Positions 1-10,222 of a stretch of 34,187 nucleotides of DNA are shown here, piece by piece; within the stretch, counting starts at the first letter, position 1, and each line of letters starts with the position of its first letter. A program made the translations under genes and the position numbers. A model generated the notes under the pieces. That model saw only the letters and a program-made list of their open reading frames with translations, was not told where the DNA came from and did not search any database. This stretch comes from Desulfobacteraceae bacterium (GTDB taxonomy: Bacteria; Desulfobacterota; Desulfobacteria; Desulfobacterales; JAABSP01): positions 1 to 34,187 of the forward strand of contig JAABTD010000025.1 of assembly GCA_011390065.1 (NCBI GenBank), in the 5' to 3' direction.

Positions 1-2
1 CC

Positions 3-1127
3 AGCGACATCGTCTGGCAGATCGGCATACTCGACGCCAACCTGCAGCCGGTGTTCGAGCCCTCAGCGACCAACCTCCTGTTTGAAAAAACCACCGCTGC
101 GTCAGAAACCGCGATAACGGTTCCTGAATTGGTTCTCGAAAGCGACACCACCTATCCCTGGAGGGTGCAGTTTACATATGCGGATGGATTGGGCAATTCC
201 GTCTACTCCGATGCATTCCAGTTCAATGTGACCGCCGCTGCTGATGTAGACGATAATGACAACGGTGTTCCGAATGATTCCGATATACCGCCGACTTACA
301 ACGAGGACCTCGATAACGACGGCGCAGTCGATGACAATGCAGGACAGGCTCAAAAGGTTATAACGACTGCGAAGGCGGGCGTGTTCCTGATGGCCTCCGT
401 CGCCGACGAAACCAAAGAACTGATCGAAGCAATGACGATGATTGACGTGGACGCCGCGGACCTGGGCGTCAATGACGCCCCTTATGGCTTTTTCGCCGCG
501 AAGTTTAACGAGGTGGACACCACGGCTGCGGAGAAAGGCGTCGTCAAAGTGCGGCTCCACCTGAGCGAAGCCCTGCCTGCAGACACGATGCTGTGGGCGA
601 GAGATATGCTGGGCGAGTTGACGGAGATTGCGTTTGACGCCATCTCCCCCGATCGACAGACCGTCGATGTCACCATCGACGCCTCGTTGTTTGATCAGGA
701 CGGCAACCAGGACAACAATTCGGTGCTGTTTAACGGCGGGTTTGTGGTACCGCCGCCGTGCAGTGATGCGAATGTGCGGTTCAGCGCATCGGATATGGAT
801 GTCATGATGGGCGAATCGGTGACCTTCGTTGTGGACGCTGGATCTTATGGCGATACATTTACATGGTTCGTGGACGATGAGCAGTTCGGAACCGGTAATT
901 CAGCGTCTTATTCTTTCTTTTCCATCGGCGAAGTCACTGTGACGCTGGTGGCAAGGGAAGGGGCGGACTGTCCGGAGAAGCGCGAAACAATGGTCATCAA
1001 TGTTGGCGAATTCCATGATGACAACTGCTTCATTGCCACTTCTGCCGCAGGCGGCGCCGGGTTTTTCGGTCTTGCTTCGCTGATCGCGGCCCTGGCCGGA
1101 GCCGTTGCATGGAGAAAACGCCGGTAA
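3..1127 (+). CDS. secreted/surface protein, 5'-truncated by window edge; Asp/Asn-rich segment, choice-of-anchor-U-like region, PKD-like domain, C-terminal Cys/GG-TM-RKRR sorting-type tail
   Basis: Frame is open to the window start (SDIVWQIGILDANLQPVFEP... upstream of the track's Met at 51). DVDDNDNGVPNDSD acidic stretch; C-terminus NCFIATSAAGGAGFFGLASLIAALAGAVAWRKRR. Confidence 0.75.
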   Translation, partial: SDIVWQIGILDANLQPVFEPSATNLLFEKTTAASETAITVPELVLESDTTYPWRVQFTYADGLGNSVYSDAFQFNVTAAADVDDNDNGVPNDSDIPPTYNEDLDNDGAVDDNAGQAQKVITTAKAGVFLMASVADETKELIEAMTMIDVDAADLGVNDAPYGFFAAKFNEVDTTAAEKGVVKVRLHLSEALPADTMLWARDMLGELTEIAFDAISPDRQTVDVTIDASLFDQDGNQDNNSVLFNGGFVVPPPCSDANVRFSASDMDVMMGESVTFVVDAGSYGDTFTWFVDDEQFGTGNSASYSFFSIGEVTVTLVAREGADCPEKRETMVINVGEFHDDNCFIATSAAGGAGFFGLASLIAALAGAVAWRKRR

Positions 1128-1194
1128 GCTGAATCAGTACTGCGGGCGGGGCTGAATGGCCGCCGCCCGCACTGATTGCCGTAAAATGAATCAA

Positions 1195-1224
1195 GGGGCG
1201 GGCTCATGGCTCGCCCCTTTTTTA
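1195..1224 (+). terminator. rho-independent terminator
   Basis: ggggcgggc-tcatg-gctcgcccc followed by a T run; about 70 nt after the stop at 1127. An additional GC hairpin (gcgggcgg...ccgcccgc) lies at about 1142-1171. Confidence 0.8.
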
Positions 1225-1487
1225 TTTGTGATCCAGAATGGCGATCGGGCAATCCAATTTTCAGTAGGCGAATGGTTTTAATCGGTTGGGAAGAATGTTG
1301 ACGATAAATCGCGGGTCAATTCTGCATCGAGTCGGATAGGAGATGAATTAAAGTAAAGATTAAGAGGTATGCAAGCCCGCGCCTTGAGGGTCAACAAAGT
1401 CGGTTTTCCGGAAGGAATACTGCGGAGAAGAGAAGCTCAGGAGGCCTTCGGTGCTTCGGTGCGAAGCAGGTCGCGTCGTCGATTGCG

Positions 1488-2480
1488 TCAGTACTGCAAT
1501 TGAATCAGGAATGCGATTCGATCGCCCCCGGCAAAGGAGCCGAATCGCGCTGATTCCCGCAAGCCTTGAATGAAGCTCTCTTTGCGATCCAGATTGAATT
1601 TGTGGGCGCTTGAAATTGATCCGTAAACATTGCCTGAATAAAACCCCGCTCCCACGACCCCGAGCAATCCGCCCAGGATATCGTTCCCATTGTCGAAGGC
1701 TTCCCATGTCGCGCCGATGAGCGCCGCGTTGAGCAGGAATGCGGTGGCGGCATCCCGGTAGCGGCCGAGATAAAGGTAGCCGGTTCCCGGAATGATGGAC
1801 AAGGTTCCCGCCAACCCGGGCGATTTCAGGGGGATGTCGTCGGCTTTGTCCAGACCTGACAAGATATTTTTGATGTTGTAATCATTATTCTCCCCTTCGT
1901 CCGACACGGCCTTGAACGCGTTCCGCGCTCTTTCCCATTCTTGCCTTCTGACATGGTTCCATCCGATGCGGTAATAGGTTTCATCTTCAAGAGCGGGATC
2001 GTCGGTTTCGGCGAGCAGTCGGTGGAGGATGACCAACGAACGATCGGTCTGTCCCAATGCCTGGTAGGATTCACTGGCCAGCCAGATCGATCCGGCGACT
2101 TCCGGGGAGATGTCGATGCCGGTTTCATCCGTATTTCGACGGATGTGCCGTCCAAAGGCTTCAATGGCCTCGGCGTGCTGTCCGAGCTGGAAATGGGCTT
2201 TACCTGAATGATGCAGCGCCGAACCGACGTTGTCGTCATCCGGAAAAAAATGGATGAACCGCTCGAATTCGATAATCGCCTTATCGTATTCGCCGGATTC
2301 AAAATAGTCCTGCGCAAAAGCAAACTGGTCTTCCGCATCCAGCACCACCGTCTTGGAACAGCTCGCTGTTTCGGCATGGGCGCACAAAGATGCCGCCGCC
2401 AGCAAAGATAAAAGGAGAAAAAACGCCGCCTTTCCCCTTTGTCCCTTTGTCCCTTTGTCCCTTCCTCCCTTTTTTCTCAC
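1488..2480 (-). CDS. tetratricopeptide-repeat protein with signal peptide (BamD/YbgF-like TPR, C-terminal hydrophobic segments)
   Basis: Signal-like KAAFFLLLSLLAAASLCAHA; TPR-like AQDYFESGEYDKAIIEFERFIHFFPDDDNVGSALHHSGKAHFQLGQHAEAIEAFGRHI; ATGA overlap with gspE stop. Confidence 0.8.
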   Translation of the reverse strand: MRKKGGRDKGTKGQRGKAAFFLLLSLLAAASLCAHAETASCSKTVVLDAEDQFAFAQDYFESGEYDKAIIEFERFIHFFPDDDNVGSALHHSGKAHFQLGQHAEAIEAFGRHIRRNTDETGIDISPEVAGSIWLASESYQALGQTDRSLVILHRLLAETDDPALEDETYYRIGWNHVRRQEWERARNAFKAVSDEGENNDYNIKNILSGLDKADDIPLKSPGLAGTLSIIPGTGYLYLGRYRDAATAFLLNAALIGATWEAFDNGNDILGGLLGVVGAGFYSGNVYGSISSAHKFNLDRKESFIQGLRESARFGSFAGGDRIAFLIQLQY

Positions 2481-4219
2481 CTCTGCGTCACCCTCAGCAC
2501 CTCCTCGATGGTCGTCAGCCCATGCAAAATTTTGTCAATGCCGTCCTGCCGCAACGACACCATGTCGGCGGCCTGCTTGATGCGGTTGGAATCATAGGTT
2601 TGAAGAATCAAACTCTTGATTTCGGGATTCATGAGCATGATTTCGATGATGACGCACCGCCCCCGGTAGCCGGTGTGGAGGCATTTGGGGCAGCCGACCG
2701 TTTGATGGATGGCGCCGTTTTTGGCCTGTTCGGGCGTGATGCCGATGGTCTGAAGCGCGGCTTCGTCCGGCATGTATGGTTTTTTGCAGTCGGTGCACAG
2801 AACCCGGACCAAACGCTGGGCAGCGACCGCCAGAACGGCCGAGGAGATGAGAAACGGCTCGACCCCGATGTCCACCAGCCGGGTGATGGCCGACGCCGAA
2901 TCATTGGTGTGGAGGGTGGAAAAGACCAGATGGCCGGTCAAGGCCGACTGGACGGCGATTTCCGCCGTTTCCCGGTCCCGGATCTCGCCCACCAGCACCA
3001 CGTCGGGGTCCTGCCGGACGATGGACCGGAGTCCCCGGGCGAAGGTGAGGTCGATCTTGGGGTTGACCTGGATCTGGCTGATGCCGCGGAGCTGATACTC
3101 GACCGGATCCTCGATGGTGATGATGTTGATGTCCGGCGTATTGATCTTGGAGAGGATGGCGTACAAAGTGGTGGTCTTGCCGGAGCCGGTGGGCCCGGTG
3201 ACCAGTATGATGCCGTTGGGAGACGCCACCAGGTCCCGTAAAAGCCCCATCTGATCGTCGGTCATGCCCAGATCGCCGAGGCTCAAAAGCGAGGTGCTCT
3301 TGTTGAGCAGCCGCAATACCACCCGCTCGCCGAAGGTCGTAGGAATGGTCGAGATGCGCACATCGATGTCCTGGTCTCCCAGCTTCACTTCCAGGCGGCC
3401 ATCCTGGGGCAGCCGTTTTTCCGCGATGTTCATCTTGGACATGACCTTGATGCGCGAGGTCAGGGCCGGCTGGATCCATTTGGGCGGGGTCAGGAGGTCG
3501 TAGAGGATGCCGTCCACACGGTACCGGACCTTGAAGCTGTCCTGGTAGGGCTCGATGTGGATGTCGCTGGCCCGGGCCTTGACCGATTGGGAGATGATGT
3601 GGTTGACCAGTTTGATGATGGGCGCATCCGAGGTGTCGTCCAGGAGATCGGCGGTGTCTTCGATCTCGCTGATGATGGTCGCCCCGTTTTCTTCCATGTC
3701 CTGAACGAGCTGCTCGGCCGAATCCCGGTTCAGATCGTAAGAAAGGTTGATGGCCGACAGAATGGCGTCCCTGGTGGAAAGGACCACCTGGTAGTTTTCA
3801 ACGCCGATGATGCGGATCAGGTCGTCCAGGGCCTGGAACGCCGATGGATCGTTGACGGCAATGATAAATCCGGACAGTTCCGGATCGGCGGCCGTCGTCT
3901 GTTGACCTTCGGCCCTGCCGGAAGTAGTGGGGTTGCCGCTGGATGTCAGCGGCGCCATGAGGTGCTTTTTCAGGAAATGAATCGGCACATCCTGGGTGGT
4001 GTCGGCGCCGATGGGTTCCATGGGCAGCTTGGGCCAGAACGGAATGTCGTATTCCAGGCTCAGGGCTTCCAGGAGCTGGGATTCGGTGATGATTTCTTTT
4101 TTGACGAGGATCTCACCGATTCGCCCCCCTTTTTCGACCTGGATCCGCTGGGCCTCCTGGATATCGGCCTCGCTGATGCCGGTCGTGGATATCAGTAAAT
4201 CGCTAAAATGTTTATTCAT
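2477..4219 (-). CDS. gspE: type II secretion system ATPase GspE
   Basis: Walker A GPTGSGKTTTLYAIL, Walker B-like region (RQDPDVVLVGEIRD), CxxC pairs (CTDCKK...CPKCLHTGY); T2SS context. Confidence 0.96.
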   Translation of the reverse strand: MNKHFSDLLISTTGISEADIQEAQRIQVEKGGRIGEILVKKEIITESQLLEALSLEYDIPFWPKLPMEPIGADTTQDVPIHFLKKHLMAPLTSSGNPTTSGRAEGQQTTAADPELSGFIIAVNDPSAFQALDDLIRIIGVENYQVVLSTRDAILSAINLSYDLNRDSAEQLVQDMEENGATIISEIEDTADLLDDTSDAPIIKLVNHIISQSVKARASDIHIEPYQDSFKVRYRVDGILYDLLTPPKWIQPALTSRIKVMSKMNIAEKRLPQDGRLEVKLGDQDIDVRISTIPTTFGERVVLRLLNKSTSLLSLGDLGMTDDQMGLLRDLVASPNGIILVTGPTGSGKTTTLYAILSKINTPDINIITIEDPVEYQLRGISQIQVNPKIDLTFARGLRSIVRQDPDVVLVGEIRDRETAEIAVQSALTGHLVFSTLHTNDSASAITRLVDIGVEPFLISSAVLAVAAQRLVRVLCTDCKKPYMPDEAALQTIGITPEQAKNGAIHQTVGCPKCLHTGYRGRCVIIEIMLMNPEIKSLILQTYDSNRIKQAADMVSLRQDGIDKILHGLTTIEEVLRVTQR

Positions 4220-4270
4220 ATTGTTTTTAATCTGCCGCGTCGCGGCGTAATGTCTTTTCTGGTTCCGGCG

Positions 4271-6370
4271 TCATGGCCTCTTCTGCCCGCCGGGAGACTC
4301 TCCATATCCCGCTTCAGGCCCCGGCTCGTCTGAAATCTGATCTTCCACGGTGATCGGCGGCGGCATGCCGGACGCCGCCTCTTCCAGAAATTCGGACATC
4401 TCCAGGATATCCGCCTGTTCCTCGGAATCCCCGAACCGGCGCCGGTACATCTTGATCCCTTCCTCTTCGATCCGTTTGATCTCTTCCTTTTTCTTGTCGA
4501 ACATTTCTTTTGCGTCCATGGGGCTTTTGACCACGTGGGGGGTGAGGAAGACGAACAGGTTGGTTTTTTCCCGGGAATTGGACAGCGATTTGAACAGCCA
4601 GCCCAGCCCGGGAACTTCTCCTAAACAGGGAACCTTGTATTCGGTGGTGGAGAGACTGTCGTCGATCAGCCCGCCGATCACCACGGTGTTCTTGTCGTTG
4701 ACGATGACGGTGGTGTCCACGGTCCGCTTGAGGGTAGTGGGTCGATCGCCGGTGGTCAGAGTGGTGTCCAGCTTGGTGACCTCCTGGGCGATCTTGAGGC
4801 GGATCCGCCGGTCCTTGCTGATTTGCGGGGTGATCTTCAGGGTGATGCCCACATCCTTGTACTCGTAGGTGTTATAACTTTCAACGGTGGAAGATCCGGA
4901 TTTGGTCAGATAAGGGACATTTTTGCCCACCGTGATGGAGGCTTCTTCGTTGTCCGTGGTCATGATCTGGGGCGTGGAGAGAATGTGGACATCCTTGTCT
5001 TTCTTGAAAGCCTGAACGATGGCCGCCAGGTTCGGAAAGGTGAGGTCGCCGATCTTGAGCGGTTCGGCGAAAACGCCCAGGGAAAACCCCGGGGGCAGAA
5101 GCCCGACGCCCGCAGCAGGGGCGAGAAGCCCGCCGATGTTGTTGTAGCCGCTCTCGCCCCCGGTGAAACCGCCGCCGAAGGCGGCATCGCCGTCGCGATA
5201 CTCAGTGTCGGCCATGGCGATCCACTCGGTGCCCAGAGAGAACCCGTTGTCGACGTTGACCTCCATGATCAGGGACTCGATGTAGACCATGGCCCGGGGG
5301 ATGTCCAGCTTCTGGATAATCTCCTGCAGCACCAGGTAATCGTCTTTTTCCGCCATGATGATGAGGCTGTTGGTGGCCTTGTCCGCAGTGATGTTGGTTT
5401 TTTCAGAGACGATGGGCGCTTCCTGTTTTCCTTTGGCCTGGGCCGGCTTGGCCTTGGCGGAAAGGGATTGCAGCACCTTGGCCAGTTCTTCGGCCACCGC
5501 GTTTTCCAGATAGTAGACGTGGATTTTTTCCTTGCCCCGGGGCATTTCCCGGTCCAGTCGCGATATCAGTTCCTTAACCCTGGCGGTGTCGTCCTCGCTG
5601 GCCAGCACCACCAGGGAGTTGGTCCGTTCGTCCGCCACGAATTTGGTCACATCCGCAGGGCCGGCTCCTTTTTTGGCGGCCTGACGCTGTTGAAACACCG
5701 TGCCCAGGGTTCGGACCAGGGTCTGGGCGTCGGCGTATTGCAGGGGGATCACGGTCAGCTCCTGTCCGACGCCGGGAATATCAATGGCCTTTAAGATGCG
5801 CATCAACCGCTTGATGTTGGAATAAAAGTCGGTGATGATCAGCATATTGGTGGGCTGATAAGGCAGGATCACGCTGCTTTTGGAAATCAGGGGCCGGAAC
5901 AGCCGGGTGATGGTGTTGGGGTCGGCGTAGCGCAGGGGGACCAACTGGGTCACCAGTTTGTCCTCCGGGTCCATGGACCGGTACTCGGTCATGGTTTCGA
6001 TGCTCTTGGTGCGGGCCTCGGGGGAGGAGACGATTTTGATGACGTCTCCGGAGTCCACGGTGGTGAAGCCGTGGACCTCGAGCACCGACTCAAAAACCTT
6101 GTAAGCTTCGTCCACCGATATCTTCGCGGGCGAAATGATGGTGACCTTTCCCTTGACGCGATTGTCAACGATGAAGTTCCTCCCGGTCAGTTCGGCAATG
6201 AATTTGATGAAGACATTGATGTCCACATCGTTGAAATCGATGGAGACATAGCGCTCGGCGTCGTTGTTCTGGGCAACCGCGCCCGGCGTATGCCACAGCA
6301 GGCATGTGCAGAAGAAAAGGCAGGCGAGCGAGAGGGCTATGGATCTGGGAAAAACGATGGCGTGTTTCAT
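4271..6370 (-). CDS. gspD: type II secretion system secretin GspD
   Basis: N0/N1 domain FNDVDINVFIKFIAELTGRNFIVDNRVKGKVTI; secretin motif VPCLGEVPGLGWLFKS...NLFVFLTPHVV. Start chosen at MKHAIVFPRSIALS (signal peptide) instead of the track's 6409. Confidence 0.95.
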   Translation of the reverse strand: MKHAIVFPRSIALSLACLFFCTCLLWHTPGAVAQNNDAERYVSIDFNDVDINVFIKFIAELTGRNFIVDNRVKGKVTIISPAKISVDEAYKVFESVLEVHGFTTVDSGDVIKIVSSPEARTKSIETMTEYRSMDPEDKLVTQLVPLRYADPNTITRLFRPLISKSSVILPYQPTNMLIITDFYSNIKRLMRILKAIDIPGVGQELTVIPLQYADAQTLVRTLGTVFQQRQAAKKGAGPADVTKFVADERTNSLVVLASEDDTARVKELISRLDREMPRGKEKIHVYYLENAVAEELAKVLQSLSAKAKPAQAKGKQEAPIVSEKTNITADKATNSLIIMAEKDDYLVLQEIIQKLDIPRAMVYIESLIMEVNVDNGFSLGTEWIAMADTEYRDGDAAFGGGFTGGESGYNNIGGLLAPAAGVGLLPPGFSLGVFAEPLKIGDLTFPNLAAIVQAFKKDKDVHILSTPQIMTTDNEEASITVGKNVPYLTKSGSSTVESYNTYEYKDVGITLKITPQISKDRRIRLKIAQEVTKLDTTLTTGDRPTTLKRTVDTTVIVNDKNTVVIGGLIDDSLSTTEYKVPCLGEVPGLGWLFKSLSNSREKTNLFVFLTPHVVKSPMDAKEMFDKKKEEIKRIEEEGIKMYRRRFGDSEEQADILEMSEFLEEAASGMPPPITVEDQISDEPGPEAGYGESPGGQKRP

Positions 6371-6413
6371 GCTGAGGGTCCGTTTCCTGTATTCGATTCC
6401 TTGGGTCATTCGA

Positions 6414-7298
6414 TTAGTCGATCTGGTATTCGATGTTCTGCTGCTGCCCCCGCCGCCGGACCTCGACCTTCACGTTGGCGCCGGTCTTGAGGCTCTGGTA
6501 GAATCGGAGGGCGTCGTCCACCGACTGGATGTTCTGACCGTCGACGCCGGTGATGATGTCGCCGCTGCGAAGACCCAGTTTGGTAAAGATGGAGTTGGGC
6601 CGCACCCGGGTCAGCGTCAGCCCGTCCGGCTTGCCGTCTTTGAAATGGGGGCGGATCTTGGCCTGGCGCATGAGATTGTTGACGTTGTTGACGGCCGATT
6701 CGATCTCGCTTCGTTCCAGTCGAATCTGTTGATCACCGCCGGCGGGGGCGCCGGCTCTGGGCTGGTTCGAGGGCCGGGGGGCGGGGCCGGCCCGGCCGGC
6801 GCCGGCCAGCCGTTTTTCCATCTCCAGCACTTCATCCTCGTCGTTTCGGGTCAGGATCACCTTTTCCCTCAAAATCATCTTGACAGTGGCGTCCTGGATG
6901 GCGTCGCCTTCCCGGTAGAGGTTTTGTTTCCGGGCCTTGGTGTCTTCGATCACCGCGTAGCCGGAGGGACGATCCCCGGATACGGTCCCCCAGAGTTTGA
7001 GACTGAGTTCCGTTTGTTTCAGGTTTTCGAGGTCGACGGTTTCGTCTTCTTTTTCAGCCGCCGGCCGGGCCTCGGCCCTGGTTTTAAAGAGGTTCCGTTC
7101 GATGATCGGATCGTAATAGGCCAGGGGATGGCGCGTCTCTTCTTCTGATGCCGGGTCCCGGGCCTGGACGACCGTGGCCGTCGGAGGTGCATTCAGTCGG
7201 GCGGCGACGGTTTTATAAAAGGCGTTCACGCCGAAATAGCAGATGGCGGCGAGAATCGCCAGATTGACAGGGGTGTAATAACGCTTCATAATGGTCAT
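6414..7298 (-). CDS. gspC: type II secretion system protein GspC (HR + PDZ)
   Basis: Single N-terminal TM; LWGTVSGDRPSGYAVIED homology region; PDZ LGLRSGDIITGVDGQNIQSVDDALRFYQSL. Confidence 0.92.
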   Translation of the reverse strand: MTIMKRYYTPVNLAILAAICYFGVNAFYKTVAARLNAPPTATVVQARDPASEEETRHPLAYYDPIIERNLFKTRAEARPAAEKEDETVDLENLKQTELSLKLWGTVSGDRPSGYAVIEDTKARKQNLYREGDAIQDATVKMILREKVILTRNDEDEVLEMEKRLAGAGRAGPAPRPSNQPRAGAPAGGDQQIRLERSEIESAVNNVNNLMRQAKIRPHFKDGKPDGLTLTRVRPNSIFTKLGLRSGDIITGVDGQNIQSVDDALRFYQSLKTGANVKVEVRRRGQQQNIEYQID

Positions 7299-7307
7299 CG
7301 CCGTTGG

Positions 7308-8195
7308 TTACAAAAGAGAAAACGCTGGGTTGCCGATGGTGCCCCGGATTCTGAATGAAATCTCGTTGCCGCCGCCCTTGCCCGATCGGTTCCCGAACAG
7401 CAGGGATGCCGGAAACTCCTTGCCGAGATCGGCCAGAAAACCGGGATGGGGTGTGAGCGAGCCTGTCAGATCGAGGGTGCTCAGGGCCGGATCATTCGCC
7501 ACCTGTATGGCGCCGGAAAGGGCGCCGTTGACCTGGGGGCCCGCCAGACTGCATTTGCGAATTTCAAGACGTCTGCCCGGGGCAAGGATCGCTTCAGCCT
7601 GAACCTGATTGAAGACCACCTCGGTGATGTTGAACACGGGCGTCCGGGGCCGGACGGCGAGATCGGTCAAGGCAAGGCGGATGTTCCCTGTTTCGCCGTC
7701 GCCGGTCAGGCGGTAGGAGACCACGCCGTTCAGGCGCCCGGATACGGTATAATCGGGGACTTGCCGCAGGGCGTGGAGTTGCCCCACCTGAAGGCCGGAA
7801 ATGGTGGCGTCAAGGGCTCGAACCGGTGGGTCGGGTCGCTGCGTCGTCCGGTCCAGCGCCATATTGCCTTTCAGCGCGCCCTCATACATTTCGCCTTTGA
7901 AGGCCAGGGTGATTTCCGGCCCGAACAGGGTGGTCAGCGCCGGCGTTACGTTCAGTCGGGCGGCGCCGACCAACGGTTCGGCGTTCCGGAACAGAAGGGC
8001 GGACCGGAAGGTCAGCCCCGGCGGCAGCATCGGGGCCGCCGAATCGATGGTCATCTCCAGCGTCGGATCGGCCTGATGGATCTGATAGGCGACATAAGAC
8101 CGGACGCTGTCGGATGGAAAGAGATAATAGAGAAACACCCCGGTCACCACCAGGGTGTAGAGCGCATAAAGGGCGATTTTCTTGGCAGCGTTCAT
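7308..8195 (-). CDS. gspN: type II secretion system protein GspN
   Basis: N-terminal TM plus MTIDSAAPMLPPGLTF...; position between gspM and gspC. Confidence 0.85.
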   Translation of the reverse strand: MNAAKKIALYALYTLVVTGVFLYYLFPSDSVRSYVAYQIHQADPTLEMTIDSAAPMLPPGLTFRSALLFRNAEPLVGAARLNVTPALTTLFGPEITLAFKGEMYEGALKGNMALDRTTQRPDPPVRALDATISGLQVGQLHALRQVPDYTVSGRLNGVVSYRLTGDGETGNIRLALTDLAVRPRTPVFNITEVVFNQVQAEAILAPGRRLEIRKCSLAGPQVNGALSGAIQVANDPALSTLDLTGSLTPHPGFLADLGKEFPASLLFGNRSGKGGGNEISFRIRGTIGNPAFSLL

Positions 8196-8722
8196 CAGGC
8201 CTCGTAAGTCTCCACCTGCAGCACGGCGTCGATGAGCCCCTCATCCTGTCCTGTCCGGGTGATGGACATCCGGCGGATGAAGACGACGTTTTTCGACGTC
8301 TCCACCATGTGCAGATAGGGCGTCAGCTGTTTCATGGTAATATCCTGAAGCTTCATTTCCACCAGTGAGATCCGGTAGGGGGTGTTGTTGTCGTCAACCC
8401 TGGAGGGTTTCATATAGGTGATATGGTCCTTGACGCCCGTTTCGCTGGCCAACCGGTCTAAAAAGGAGAAGAGCGTAAAGCCTTGTTCCCTCTGGTCAAA
8501 CTGTATACTGGAAATCCGGGCCTTTTCCGTAACCGCCTCGTATTGCACTTTAAGGGCTTTCATCTCCTTCAGGGCTTCGGTCTTTGCCTCGAGGGACCGC
8601 GTCAGCCGGAGCTGCTTTTCCTGGTAAGGGGTGATGATGAACTGGAATACAACAAAAACGATCACCACGGCGGCCGCAACCAGCACGGCCATTCGTTCCC
8701 GTTTGTTCAATTTTCCCATCAC
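8195..8722 (-). CDS. gspM: type II secretion system protein GspM
   Basis: 175 aa, N-terminal TM (MAVLVAAAVVIVFVVFQFII) and coiled region; overlaps gspL (ATGA) and gspN by 1 nt. Confidence 0.85.
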   Translation of the reverse strand: MMGKLNKRERMAVLVAAAVVIVFVVFQFIITPYQEKQLRLTRSLEAKTEALKEMKALKVQYEAVTEKARISSIQFDQREQGFTLFSFLDRLASETGVKDHITYMKPSRVDDNNTPYRISLVEMKLQDITMKQLTPYLHMVETSKNVVFIRRMSITRTGQDEGLIDAVLQVETYEA

Positions 8723-10194
8723 AGCTCGATCCTCATTTTGAATTGGATCCGGTTGCCGGATCGTTCCCGGTTGGTGGAACTGATGGTCACTTTTCGGAAC
8801 AGGTCCGAGCCGTCCAGCCGGTTCTGGACTTCGTCCACGGCGTTAAAGGTGTCGGTGTCGCCGGAGATCAGGACGCTTTCCTCTCCGATGACCATCCGGG
8901 TGACGATCACATCGATGTTCCCCGGAACCAGGCGACTGAACTCGTTGAGGATGTCGATGGACCGGACGTCTCCTTTGCTTTCGCCGGGTAAAACGGCCTT
9001 TTCTTCGGCCTCGGTCATGGCCGCCTGCATCTGATGCAGGGGGTTGACGATCCGGGTGATCTCCGGGAAGGTGGATTCGAAGATTTCCTGGATTTCCCGA
9101 TCGACATCGGCCACCCGACGTTCCATGGCGGCGACATCCATCATGACGTTGGCGAAAAGCGCCGCCAGCATCAGCAACGCCAGGATGCCGGTGCGAATCA
9201 GGTTTCCCCGATGTTCGGCCCACCGTTTTCGAACCGAAAAGGGTCCTCTGCGGAAGTTGAACGTTTCGAACCCCTGGCTCTCCATCAGCGCCAGAGCCAG
9301 GGCCGCATCGGTCTGAATGGCGGGGGGCATCGCCCCCTGGGCAGCCATTTTCCTGGGCAGGCCGGCGTCGGCCAAAAGATCAACGCGCTTGACCGGAACG
9401 CCGAGGAGGGAAGGACCTTCCTCTTCGAAGTTGAGGTTGGACAGCCCCCAGCCGGTGACGTGGATTTCTTCCAGTTCAAATTCCAGGTGAAAGAGGGCCT
9501 CGAAAGCCGCTAATGTACGCCGAATGTGGGCGCAGAGGGCCTTGGTCTTGTCCACCGGATCGCCGCCGCCGGGCCTGACCTGAACGGGGCGGATGAGATA
9601 GACCTGTCCGGATATCAGGATGTAGAGCGTGCAGTGATCCAGGTCAATGTCCATGAAAAGACAATTTTCGGCGATATCGCCCCATTTGGCCAGACAGAGG
9701 GCTGCCGCGTAACCGGAGAGAGATACGGCGTCCGGGGCCAGTTTATGGGCGGTAAGAGAAGCCAGAAAGGCCGACATCCGTTCTTTTTCCAGGGCCGCTG
9801 CAATGATGTTGGCGCCCTCTTCCTGGCTGGGCAGATGGATGACGCGAAAATCGATGACCACGTCGTCCACGGCTCGGGGCAGGGTGGTCTCCAGTTCGAA
9901 AGGGAGCACCTGCCGGATTTTTCGATCGTCTTTGAAGGGGATGTGGACGTTGCGAAAGGAAAACCCGTCTGCCGGCAGGGCGGCCACCGTCGTCACGTCG
10001 GTTTTTCCCAACTGGGACCGGATTTCGGCCAGGGCCTGGTCCAGCGAAGCGCTTTCTTCGGCGCGTTCCCCTTCAGAAACGACCAACGGCGTCTGGATAA
10101 TGGCGTCGATCCAGTTGCCTTTGAGGCCGGTCTTGATCAGTACGGCGGTAACGGTATGGTGACGGACATCGAGTCCGAGAATCTGTCTGCTCAT
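8719..10194 (-). CDS. gspL: type II secretion system protein GspL (PilM/actin-like N-terminus, PilN-like C-terminus)
   Basis: ILGLDVRHHTVTAVLIKTG N-terminus, central TM TGILALLMLAALFANVMMDV; operon position. Confidence 0.88.
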   Translation of the reverse strand: MSRQILGLDVRHHTVTAVLIKTGLKGNWIDAIIQTPLVVSEGERAEESASLDQALAEIRSQLGKTDVTTVAALPADGFSFRNVHIPFKDDRKIRQVLPFELETTLPRAVDDVVIDFRVIHLPSQEEGANIIAAALEKERMSAFLASLTAHKLAPDAVSLSGYAAALCLAKWGDIAENCLFMDIDLDHCTLYILISGQVYLIRPVQVRPGGGDPVDKTKALCAHIRRTLAAFEALFHLEFELEEIHVTGWGLSNLNFEEEGPSLLGVPVKRVDLLADAGLPRKMAAQGAMPPAIQTDAALALALMESQGFETFNFRRGPFSVRKRWAEHRGNLIRTGILALLMLAALFANVMMDVAAMERRVADVDREIQEIFESTFPEITRIVNPLHQMQAAMTEAEEKAVLPGESKGDVRSIDILNEFSRLVPGNIDVIVTRMVIGEESVLISGDTDTFNAVDEVQNRLDGSDLFRKVTISSTNRERSGNRIQFKMRIEL

Positions 10195-10222
10195 AAGGGT
10201 TCCAAATAATAAGTTGCAGCGA

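Noticed and set aside
4823-5794. 323-aa plus-strand ORF opposite gspD, and similar ORFs 2390-3241, 3557-4198, 6264-7148, 9526-10209
   Set aside because: Antisense shadows of confidently identified T2SS genes in high-GC DNA; no RBS or domain support.
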